Source: Phyto melanocephala (taxonomy: Eukaryota; Arthropoda; Insecta; Diptera; Rhinophoridae). Taken from it: a stretch of DNA of 64,000 nt. The stretch covers positions 70,983,626 to 71,047,625 of the forward strand of contig OW799237.1 in NCBI GenBank assembly GCA_941918925.1. The letters run 5' to 3'. Made by a program: the position numbers and the translations under genes. Below the pieces are notes generated by a model. The model ran no database searches. It was given only the letters and a program-made list of their open reading frames with translations, and was not told the origin of the DNA. This document shows, one piece after another, positions 11,403 through 20,447 of the stretch (position 1 is its first letter; every line of letters starts with the position of its first letter).

Positions 11403-14400
11403 ATGGAAGACATAAAGTCCTGTGTGAAGAAACTAAACGGAGAGAACTACCAAATATGGAAATACAAGTTGGAACTCTTACTGATTAAAGAGGACTTGTG
11501 GGAAATAGTGTCAAATGAAAAACCTGCTACTCCAAATTCATTTTGGGCACATAAAGATGGTAAAGCTCGGGCAACTATTGGGCTTTTAGTTGAAGATTCG
11601 CAGTTGGTGCATCTACGTAATCTACAGACTGCACATGAATATTGGAATACTTTGCAAAAAGTGCATGAAAAATCAACGTTATCAAATAAAGTTATGCTTT
11701 TGAAGAAATTGTGTCGTATGCAATTAAGAAATGGGCAGGATATGGAAGCACATATTTCTGAAATTCTTGAAACTGTGAACAGGTTAAGTGGTTTGGGAGA
11801 AAATTTAGCAAATCATCTTCAAGTGGCATTTTTATTAGGAAGTTTACCAGATGAGTACAACGCAATAATTACTGCTTTAGAAGTGCGATCTGATGAAGAA
11901 TTAACATTAGATCTTGTTAAGGAGAAACTTATTCAAGAATATAGAAGAAAACAATCTAGTGATCAAGAATCAATTTCATCAAACATGGCTTTAAAAATTC
12001 AGAATTCAAAATACATCAAGAAATGTTATGGATGCGGTAAGGTTGGTCACTTAAAACGTGACTGTCGTGTGAAAAATAATTTTGAAATCAAAAATTCAAA
12101 AATTAAGGCTAATAAAATTGTTGAAAACCCTAATGTTAAAAAATATGAAGAATTTTGCCTTAATTCTGGTGAGAAATTAAAACAAAATGAATGGTATGTA
12201 GATTCTGGTGCTAGTTGTCATATGAGTAGCAATAGAGAATTCTTTACTACATTTAATGCTGAAATTGATGGAGATATTTATTTGGCAAATGGTAAAATTA
12301 TTACTGCTCAGGGTTCTGGTGATGGTTTTATTCTCTGTCGTGGTAAGCAACTCAAGATTAAGAATGTGTTATATGTACCAGATTTGGATGGAAATTTGTT
12401 ATCAGTTGCAAGAATGGTTCAAAATGATCTGACAGTTTTATTCAAAGATAAGAAATGTGAAATATCAAAAAATGATAATATTTTAGTTACAGCAAATCTT
12501 GTGAATAACTTATACATTCTTGAACAAACCCAACAAGCCAATACTGTTAAAATTTGTGAAACTGAATGTATTCACATGTTTCATCGACGTTTTGGTCATC
12601 GCGATAGCAAAATTATAAAATGTGCTATTGAAAATAATTTGGTAAAAAACATAAAATTAAAATCTTGTAAGTGCGCTGATATTTGTGAAGTCTGTTTGAA
12701 AGGCAAAATGACAAGACAAGAATTTCCGAAAGCTAATCAAAGTCGTGCAGGAAATGTTTTAGAATTGGTACATGCTGATCTATGTGGGCCGATGCAAGAA
12801 ATAACTCCTAGTGGTAATAGATACTTTCTAACGATGATTGATGATTATACCAGGTATTGTGTTGTTTATTTTTTAAAAAATAAAAGCCAAGCTTTTGAAA
12901 AAATAAAGGAATATATAGCCCATGTTGAAAATTTATTTCAAAAACAAATAAAAGTTTTAAGGACAGACAGAGGAGGTGAATTTAAAAACAATATTTTAAA
13001 CAATTTTATGAAAAGTAAAGGAATAAGTCAGCAGTTTACTGCACCATATACACCAGAGCAAAACGGCGTAGCTGAACGTAAGAATAGGAGTTTAATTGAA
13101 ATGACTCGCTGTTTACTTATACAATCAGGTTTAGAACTGAAATATTGGGCTGAGGCAGTAAATACAGCAAATTATTTACAAAACAGATTACCCTCTAAAT
13201 TAACAAATAAAACTCCTTATGAGTTGTGGTTCTCAAAACAACCATCTATGAAACATATTAAAATGTTTGGTTGTGAAGTATATTTTCATATAAATAAACA
13301 ATTCCGTAAAAAACTTGACAATGTAGCTAAGAAGGGATATCTGGTTGGATTCAGCGATGAATCAAAAGCATTTAAAATACTTGATAAAGAAACTGATAAG
13401 ATTACTATCTCAAGGGATGTTAAATTTATTGAAAATTTTAATAGCTGTAGTAATAATAAGGATTTAAGTAATAATATAGTTTCTATAAATCTATTAAAAT
13501 CTTCTGAAAACGAATTTGTATATAACTCCCTGTCTGAAGACATTCGAGATGAGGATGATTATGATACAGCTGATAGTTGTGTTGAATCTTCTGTAGTGAA
13601 TTTAAGTAATGATTTTATTAACGATAATGATAACCACGTTGATAATGAAAGAAACCCGATAATTAGAAGATCTTCTAGAGCTAACAAAGGGAAACCACCT
13701 ACAAGATATGATTGCAAAGCAGCTATGTTTGAGCCAACTACATATAAAGAAGCAATAGAAAGTCCGGATAAAGAAAATTGGATTATCGCCATGCAAGAAG
13801 AAATACAGGCGATTTATGAAAATAATACTTGGGATTTGGTGGAATTGCCAAAAGGAAGAAAAGCTGTTGGATGTAAGTGGCTGTATAAAATAAAGACGTT
13901 GACAGATAACTCTATTAAATATAAAGCACGCCTTGTTGCAAAAGGTTTTTCCCAAAAATATGGACAAGATTATGATGAAGTGTTTTCTCCTGTAATTAAA
14001 CAATCTACGTTTAGAACTCTTCTTGCCGTTGCATCGTACAAAAATATGTTGGTACATCACATTGATTTTAAAACTGCATTTTTAAATGGTGACATAGATA
14101 ATGAAATTTATTTAAAACAACCAAAAGGATTTGAAATTTTGAACAAAGAGAATTTAGTTTGCAAATTAAATAAGAGTATTTATGGTCTCAAGCAGTCAGC
14201 GAGATGTTGGAATCAAAAACTTAATGAATTTTTAATAAGTTTAGGATTCAGAAGGGGAAATGCTGACAGTTGTTTATATATAAAAGGATGTAATAACAAC
14301 ATAGTGTATTTACTCGTTTATGTTGATGACATTTTAATTATAACGAAAAATAAATTATTTTTAGAAGATTTAATTAAAGATTTTTCAAAAATATTTAAGA

Positions 14401-15257
14401 TAACTAATCTTGGAACTCTGAAAGTATTTTTAGGAATTCAAGTTGAAAACGTAAACGGAAAAGTACTCCTACATCAAATGAAATATATTAAAAAAATGTT
14501 GGAAAAATATGGACTATTGAATTCAAAACCATCTAAAATACCATTAGACATTGGTTATATAAAAGAAAACTTATTATCATTAGATCAATTTGAGTCAAAT
14601 GATTTATACAGAAGTGCAATCGGATCGTTATTATACTTATCAAATAATACAAGACCTGATATTGCTGTTGCTGTATCTATTCTAAGTAGAAAGGTATCGT
14701 GTCCCACAAAAAGAGATTGGAATGAAGTAAAAAGAGTATTTAGATATTTAAATGGCACTAAAAACTTAAAGCTATGTATTCAAACAAAAGATTTCAAGCT
14801 AATTGGATATGCAGATGCAGATTTTGCCGGTGACATTAAAGATAGAAAGTCCACAAGTGGATATGTATTTCAACTAGGAGGAGCAACAATTTCATATGCA
14901 AGTAGAAAACAAAATCAAGTAACGTTGTCGTCAACAGAAGCTGAGTTTGTTTCATTAGCAGAAGCTGTTCAAGAACTTTTATGGTTGAAAATGTTGTTTA
15001 AGGATCTAAACTTGAATATTACTGATATTACACTAAAGGAAGATAATCAAAGCTGTTTGAAATTACTTGACATTGACAAAATCAATTCCCGCACAAAACA
15101 TATTGATGTAAAATACTATTTTGTTCGTGAAATCAAGCAGGCAAAGGAAATAAAATTTGAGTATTGTCCTTCTGAAGATATGTTAGCAGATTTTTTTACA
15201 AAACCATTACAGAATGTAAAAATAGCAAAATTCCGAAAAATTATTGGTCTTGTTTAA
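11403..15257 (+). CDS. Copia Gag-Pol polyprotein
   Basis: A single 1284-residue open frame, the usual size for copia polyproteins. Order of domains: Gag (UBN2-like N-terminus), a CCHC knuckle CYGCGKVGHLKRDC at about residues 208-221, an aspartic protease with DSGASCHMS near 266, and the integrase zinc region HRRFGH and CEVCLKGK (about 393-437). The integrase core has Asp in ADLCGP (about 458), Asp in RTDRGGEF (about 521) and Glu in PEQNGVAERK (about 555). Reverse transcriptase follows, with KARLVAKGFSQ (about 842) and the catalytic YVDDILI (about 973-979), then RNase H with DADFAGD (about 1138), STEAEF and KHIDVKY. Integrase before RT defines Ty1/copia order. All catalytic residues are present. 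The start is the first ATG after the LTR and primer site. Confidence 0.97.
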   Translation: MEDIKSCVKKLNGENYQIWKYKLELLLIKEDLWEIVSNEKPATPNSFWAHKDGKARATIGLLVEDSQLVHLRNLQTAHEYWNTLQKVHEKSTLSNKVMLLKKLCRMQLRNGQDMEAHISEILETVNRLSGLGENLANHLQVAFLLGSLPDEYNAIITALEVRSDEELTLDLVKEKLIQEYRRKQSSDQESISSNMALKIQNSKYIKKCYGCGKVGHLKRDCRVKNNFEIKNSKIKANKIVENPNVKKYEEFCLNSGEKLKQNEWYVDSGASCHMSSNREFFTTFNAEIDGDIYLANGKIITAQGSGDGFILCRGKQLKIKNVLYVPDLDGNLLSVARMVQNDLTVLFKDKKCEISKNDNILVTANLVNNLYILEQTQQANTVKICETECIHMFHRRFGHRDSKIIKCAIENNLVKNIKLKSCKCADICEVCLKGKMTRQEFPKANQSRAGNVLELVHADLCGPMQEITPSGNRYFLTMIDDYTRYCVVYFLKNKSQAFEKIKEYIAHVENLFQKQIKVLRTDRGGEFKNNILNNFMKSKGISQQFTAPYTPEQNGVAERKNRSLIEMTRCLLIQSGLELKYWAEAVNTANYLQNRLPSKLTNKTPYELWFSKQPSMKHIKMFGCEVYFHINKQFRKKLDNVAKKGYLVGFSDESKAFKILDKETDKITISRDVKFIENFNSCSNNKDLSNNIVSINLLKSSENEFVYNSLSEDIRDEDDYDTADSCVESSVVNLSNDFINDNDNHVDNERNPIIRRSSRANKGKPPTRYDCKAAMFEPTTYKEAIESPDKENWIIAMQEEIQAIYENNTWDLVELPKGRKAVGCKWLYKIKTLTDNSIKYKARLVAKGFSQKYGQDYDEVFSPVIKQSTFRTLLAVASYKNMLVHHIDFKTAFLNGDIDNEIYLKQPKGFEILNKENLVCKLNKSIYGLKQSARCWNQKLNEFLISLGFRRGNADSCLYIKGCNNNIVYLLVYVDDILIITKNKLFLEDLIKDFSKIFKITNLGTLKVFLGIQVENVNGKVLLHQMKYIKKMLEKYGLLNSKPSKIPLDIGYIKENLLSLDQFESNDLYRSAIGSLLYLSNNTRPDIAVAVSILSRKVSCPTKRDWNEVKRVFRYLNGTKNLKLCIQTKDFKLIGYADADFAGDIKDRKSTSGYVFQLGGATISYASRKQNQVTLSSTEAEFVSLAEAVQELLWLKMLFKDLNLNITDITLKEDNQSCLKLLDIDKINSRTKHIDVKYYFVREIKQAKEIKFEYCPSEDMLADFFTKPLQNVKIAKFRKIIGLV

Positions 15258-15280
15258 ATGTTTTACAAATTGAGAAGGGG

Positions 15281-15503
15281 TGTTAAACAAAATGTTTTCT
15301 AATACTTGTTTTTTAAAATACACTTTGTAAAACTTTGTAAAATAATTTTTTATAAATTGATATTTTTTCTTTTCTATCATAAAGAAAAAATATAATTTTT
15401 GTCAGTTTAGTTATTTTGTTTCGTTGAAATAAATCTATAAATAATTTTAGTCACATCCACTGTTATTATTTAAGAGATATAATTTGCATAAATATATCTA
15501 ACA
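15281..15503 (+). repeat. Copia 3' LTR
   Basis: 223 bp, appears identical to the 5' LTR, preceded by a GAGAAGGGG polypurine tract and followed by the GTTGT duplication. Confidence 0.95.
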
Positions 15504-15825
15504 GTTGTAATTATGAAAAAAAAAAACGAGGTGGTCGTGGTTTTTTGCTCATATCTCAGAAAGTTATGGGACGATTGTGCTGAATTTCAATAGCGATTCA
15601 TTCCTAAATATTTCCAAGAGATTGATACTATATACAGATCTGAGGAACATAATATATAGTTGCTTCTAAAAGTTGATTTCAACCAACACACGGACAGACG
15701 GGCAGACGGTCAAGGCTTAATCGACTCCTCTATTCATAAGCTTTCAGAAAATATATATTTTATGGGGTCGGAAATGAAAATTGTAGAAATTACAAAGGGA
15801 ATGACACCACAGGTGAAGGGTATAA

Positions 15826-16069
15826 AAAAGGTAAACATTGTTAACGTTTGTCTTTAAGGAAGCATATACTTAGAAAAAATTAGAAGTGAATAGTAATCAA
15901 TATAATAAAAACTTACATTTTCCGAGTTTTATTAGGAATTTTTTAATTTTTTTTTTACAAACCATCTGCTGAAAATTTCCAATCGAATAAAAAAAGCAGC
16001 CAAATTGCTTCAGCCGTTCTAACGTAACGCGATTACATACATGTACCGTTTTATTTTTATATATATAGA
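15826..16069. other. Intergenic, nothing recognised
   Basis: Short AT-rich stretch between two Helentron-like repeat pieces. Confidence 0.4.
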
Positions 16070-16680
16070 TTAAATACGTAATAAAACTGAGAAAATATGA
16101 TCAACTCTTGTAATACACACAAATGACGAGACAGATTATATTTAAAATAAAAACAAAGATTAAAAAATGTTTATTCATCTCAAAAATTTCAACATAATAA
16201 TCTATAATTTTCAACAATGTAAAACTAATAACACAAAACCTATAACGATTGAAACAAATAATTCCAACATCTACGATCCAGAATTTTGAAAACATTGATT
16301 TTTGATCGAAAGACTTCTAATAACGGAAAATTAAGGTGACACGCCCACCTCCCATATAACGCTTTATCGCAAATTCATATAACTTCTCTATGGACAAAGA
16401 TTTTAAAAGAATAAAGGACTCTATACTGAAATATCTAAGTTGATTTTATCAGCAGAAACTACTTTGACATGCTTAATGCATCTTACCCACAAACTCGTTT
16501 GTGATATCAATTTATCAGAAATGCTTTTGAAATGCAAAAAAACACGTAATGCATATGTTTAACTAAACAAAGTCATATTTTGCAGTTCACTGAAGCTCAA
16601 TTTTCGTTCTGTCAAATGAGAAGTTTTTCTACATCAAAAGGTATGGTGGCATGTATGTATGTATGTACGTCCATTGTGAC
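16070..16680 (+). repeat. Helentron-like repeat B, fragment
   Basis: In inverse orientation to the long B copy. Shared words include GGTGACACGCCCACCTCCCA, TATAACG, TATGGACAAAGATTTT, AATAAAGGACTCTATA and GCAGAAACTACTTTGACATG. The same start is seen again at the right edge of the window (63838-64000). Confidence 0.65.
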
Positions 16681-16789
16681 GCCTTAATATAGAACTAAAA
16701 AGAAGAATAGAACAAGAATAGAAGAAAGAAAAGAAGAAAAACAAGTGGTAAAGTAGTGAACATCAAATCAATACCAAAAAAGAGCTACA

Positions 16790-17445
16790 CCCTAAAATCG
16801 ACCTATTCTCAGTCTCATGTCACGAAGCCAGGTCATTCCCATTACGAATCATATCCGATTCTCGAGTACACAGCTCGAAATATCCTATAATTCTCCTAGG
16901 ATTCCGCTACCTAGCCATTTCAACCTGCTAATCTGCAGTCTGGGACATTGACACAGAATGTGCTCAACTGTCTCCAACTCCTCCGGATCCTCGCACAGCC
17001 TCCACATATCCGACAGGTTTAGTCCCATTCTTACAGCCATCCTGCTCAACATATAGTGGCCCGTAATATACTATAGTTCTCATGCAGACCCTAGCTTTGT
17101 CAAAAAGCAAATCCGAATCAGACTTACTGAGCATCGGCCTCAACATGCGTGATACTCTGCAGTCCGTTCGGTTACTCCAGACTCGATTAGTCTCGCTCAG
17201 AACCCATTCCCTGATTCTACCGAAATAGAAACCCAATGGAGGTCAAACCGCCTCCACCTTATCAGGATCCACCATTTCCGAGCATAGTCTTGCCAACTCA
17301 TCAGTTATTTCATTGCCGATTATGTTGGAGTGACCTGGCACCCAGCATACTTTCAACCTGTATTCCGCTAAAATTCCACGCAGAGCTCTCCTACAGTCAT
17401 CGACAAGCCCGGAGTTCACATAATAGCCTCTCATGGCTGTAACTA
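16790..17445 (-). pseudogene. LINE ORF2 RNase H and C-terminal remnant
   Basis: On the minus strand a frame at 17243-17434 reads VCWVPGHSNIIGNEITDELA, the last motif of a retrotransposon RNase H domain. Further on (17236-16930) the sequence reads through a shift into SRMAVRMGLNLSDMWRLC and ETVEHILCQC, a Cys/His knuckle typical of RNase H-bearing LINE C-termini. It is not the LINE found twice elsewhere here, because the sequence differs throughout. Stops and at least one frameshift show it is dead. The element is 5'-truncated and its clade (I, Loa or similar) is not resolved. Confidence 0.75.
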
Positions 17446-18552
17446 CCTAGCAAAGCAATAATAATTTGTTCACCAATTTAAAATCGTGCATTTACTAAGA
17501 AAAAATGATGCATACTTTTTTCTGAGTTTTTAACATAGAACACAAAAATGGATGAAGCAAAGGTAGAATGCAAAACGAGAAATTAGCATTGAGTGAAATA
17601 ATTTCTGGGATGCCACTTTAGAGCGATAGATTTGTTTGTGCGTATTTGGCGCTTAATTGAAGGATGTTGTTATTTTTAAAGTTAATTTTTTAGCATATTA
17701 TTTTTTTGAATTAACATTAATTTAAGAAAATGGTAAGTTTTGCCTTATTTAGGTAAATTGTTTAAATAAATTTTGTGGGAAAATTGTTTTTGTTGTGGGA
17801 TCACTGACTGTTTTATTACATTTTTGCATGCTTATATTACTATGTCTCACCTAAATAACGTAACGTCTTCGATGAAATTTTAAACTAAGATATATCTGCG
17901 TACCGTAAAACACATATGGGTTTCGCTTTCTTTAATGTACTCAGAGTCAGTTAGTTACTTTTATTGAGCTAAAAAATATTTCCTAGAAATAATTTATATG
18001 GCAAAGCAACGTTTGCCGTGTCAGCTAGTTATTATATAGAAAAAGAAAATAAGTTTTAGCAATTTTAATTAAAACATAGCAAGCCCGATTCTTTTTCAGA
18101 ATGTTCTTAAACACTGCGCAAAATGTTCTAAATTCTATGTATTCTATTTCATACTACTTACTAACAATCACTATGTTAAAGTGAAAATCTAAAAAACAAA
18201 CGTTTTCAGAGTAAAATATCAAAACACAACAATGAATTAAAGAAACGAAAGTCTAAGCAGAATCATCGAATACACAAGAATACTAAATAATTACATTTAG
18301 GGCAGTTTAAAGAGAAAACTATTTCTTCTAAGCGGTATTTTCAGTACACGTGAGCTCTTCTCATTACACAGACAAATGAAGCAGTATTTTTAAAGGTTCG
18401 AATTTTAAAGTAACCAAAAAAATTGCCTGCGGGACTCGCCATCTGGTGCAAGACAGAATGATATTGTATGAAGCTATCTATTTATGTACTTTAAAAATGT
18501 CAAAGCAAAATTGCCGCAATCTGAAAAAATTATAGAATTTTATTAAAGTTAC
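17446..18552 (-). other. Vps34: Non-coding sequence downstream of Vps34 exon 3
   Basis: If Vps34 is intact this is the beginning of its third intron. It opens with a good donor (GTAACT) at 18552. No further Vps34 exon could be read on the minus strand here; the block that should follow in the protein (the linker to the helical domain) is not found. Confidence 0.5.
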
Positions 18553-19471
18553 CTGCAAAATTTCTGAATCTGGAACTGTTACCAACTTTGGCTTACTTAA
18601 AAATTTGTAGTTTTTGTCGCCCTCGGGTTCAAAATAAACAATAGAATACTGAAAAAATAAATCTACTTTAGTAACTACAAATGTAACTCATTGTCGAATA
18701 CTCACATTATAACAATCATCCACTATAACGGTGGGAAATTCGATCATTAAAAACATATAATCCGACATTCTCTTTTCCTTTTCGTTGATTACTTCAATCT
18801 CACGAAATGTTAGGCGATCTAACCAATCCACTTTTTGTATTTGCCCATTGCGATGTTTCTTAGCCAATTTACCCAAACGTTGCATTTGCGATTTCGAAGA
18901 ATTTTTACCCTTTCCGGGCGTTTTAGACGGGTAATTGCCATCGCCCTCTACATTTAGCCAAATTCTCAAGTCATACATTCCCTGACGAAACATACCATTC
19001 TTACCAAACAACGATATGGCAGTGCCACCTATAATTGTAGTCTCTCCTGCACCAGCACAATCCAGTATAGTGAGTACCAACATGGCAGTGCGTGGCAAGT
19101 GTGAGAACTGTAGTGGAAATGTGACCCATTCATTCCAACTCCAACGTTTGGTAAAAGATTTATAGGAAGTAGTAACAGGGAGGCAATATGGACGACCTTG
19201 ATTGAAAATTTGTAAACGTACTTGAAATGCGGGACATTCTTCGGCATAGAGTCCTGAAAAACGTAGGATGGGATCCTCAAGCAGTTTTTCAAAATCTGGT
19301 TGACGTTTTTTACCTTCCAATGTGCCTCTGGCGTAGAGAAATTTCAAAAACTTTAAATAAATTTTTGTCAATATTACAGGAGATTTCGAGTACAACTTAC
19401 ACTTTAATTTGAACCAATTCATGTAATGATGAACTGTATATATAGCGAAAGTAATCGTTCGGTTGATCCAT
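18553..19471 (-). CDS. Vps34: Class III PI3-kinase Vps34, first three coding exons (partial)
   Basis: Exons: 19401-19471, 18706-19327 and 18553-18648, joined by GT-AG introns of 73 and 57 bp; about 263 residues. The start ATG at 19469-19471 gives an N-terminus DYFRYIYSSSL like animal Vps34. Exon 2 encodes the C2 domain: LEGKK, DPILRFSGLY, TSYKSF, RWSWNEW, GGTAISLFGK, MFRQGMYDLRIWLNVEGDG and KVDWLDRLTFREIE. Exon 3 continues with IVYFEPEGDKNY. Vps34 phosphorylates phosphatidylinositol to PI3P in complexes with Vps15 and Beclin 1, for autophagy and endosomal traffic. The C2 domain contacts partner subunits. The helical and kinase domains (about 650 residues) are absent from the window, so the gene is truncated here or has an intron longer than 18.5 kb. 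Confidence 0.92.
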
Positions 19472-20447
19472 TTTTATTTTCAGTTAATTATTCCTGTACA
19501 TAAATATATTTTTTTACCAAAATATAAACAACCATACACTTTAAGACGCCGTATTATTTATATATAATAACACCTTGTTGTTGGAACAAAGTTAAACAAA
19601 GATACGCACAGCTGTTTATTAAACAATAGATGTGTTGCCAGATCGACAGATAATAACGGAGACAGTATCCTCGGAGAATTTTTTTAATTTAAGGATAATG
19701 TATGTCAAGCTCCTTATATAAAACAGATATTTCAGCTAAAGAAATAGTCAAACTGTGTTGTATCTTCAAACGACATGGCAACCTGGGTTTACGAGATTAT
19801 CTTTTGAAGTTTGCTTTTTTTTTAATCTTGTATTTTAGTTTTAAAATAGTTGCTTCTTTTTTAAAATAAAAAGCAAGTCTCTCTCTCATCTATCACTTAT
19901 TTTAAATGTCAAATTTCATATATAAAAATCAAACAAAAAATCTCTCCGATCTGCGATTACCTGAAGAATTGTAATGTAACAAGTCAAGGTGAATTTAATT
20001 AAAAGGTGGTTTTGACAACGCAGCTAATCTATTTTTTCTATGCTTAAATGCTGGCTGAGTTGTCAAATATTATTTATGTTTACACAGATTACTTTTTCCC
20101 ACGCAACGCAAAACACACACAAAAAACCATGTAGTTTTTGACACATCGACAAATGAAAGCAACAACAAAAATTCATGTTGTTTTCTCAATGTTCTATTTG
20201 TTGTAGAATTACCATCATCTAATAATTGTTACCTGTTAATTAATTTTTGTTACCAACAAGGTTACCAAGGCGAATTCGATTATTGAATTGTTGGTATGTA
20301 CTGTATACAAAATCTTTAATAACAATGTTTGAATTTTCCATCCCTGATACTGACAATCAAAACAAGCTTCTTAGCCGGCTGTCCAGAAATTTTTGCAGAT
20401 AGAATTTTTTATAAATTAATACAATTATAAAATTATAATTTAAAAAA
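19472..20447. promoter_or_regulatory. Shared upstream region of Vps34 and Nup188
   Basis: 976 bp separate two divergent start codons, so the promoters of both genes should lie here. The stretch contains CAGCTG near 19608 and several AT-rich tracts, but I see no clear TATA box or DRE (TATCGATA). A bidirectional housekeeping promoter is inferred from position only. Confidence 0.5.

Larger units (their letters stand above)
11125..15503 (+). mobile_element. Copia-type LTR retrotransposon, intact and very young
   Basis: A complete 4379-bp Ty1/copia element. The two 223-bp LTRs (11125-11347 and 15281-15503) read as identical, start TGTTAAAC and end TAACA. They are flanked by the 5-bp duplication GTTGT (11120-11124 and 15504-15508). 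The primer-binding site directly after the left LTR, GGTTATGAGCC, resembles the initiator-Met tRNA site used by Drosophila copia. A purine tract GAGAAGGGG lies directly before the right LTR. It has a single uninterrupted reading frame. Identical LTRs and an intact frame mean a recent insertion that may still be mobile. It landed 25 bp from the 3' end of a LINE. Confidence 0.95.
5426..15825 (-). repeat. Helentron-like repeat A, copy 1, split by a LINE and a copia element
   Basis: The pieces are the T-rich tract at 5426-5538, a short TATG/TTG stretch at 11100-11124 and the conserved body at 15504-15825. They line up with the uninterrupted A copy at 32260-32962: the T-rich tract, ACATGTATGTATATATG, TTGTTGTAATTGTGAAAA, ACGAGGTGGTCGTGG, the GGACAGACGGGCAGACGG run and the terminal GGTGAAGGGTATAA. 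The end carrying the hairpin is missing here. The LINE duplicated ATGTATATATG and the copia element duplicated GTTGT at their insertion points. Confidence 0.7.

Noticed and set aside
13286..14060. Minus-strand frames over the copia polyprotein
   Set aside because: Antisense shadows of the intact 1284-residue frame, with no independent support.
15660..15857. Small proteins at 15660, 32751, 33523 and 55503
   Set aside because: They are the same frame of the Helentron-like A repeat (HTDRRADGQ from the ACAGACGG run), present in every copy and not conserved as protein.
18688..19422. A single 244-residue minus-strand frame beginning MNWFKLKCK as the Vps34 product
   Set aside because: It reads through a 73-bp intron and past the exon 2 donor. 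The upstream ATG at 19471 with GT-AG splicing gives the conserved animal N-terminus.
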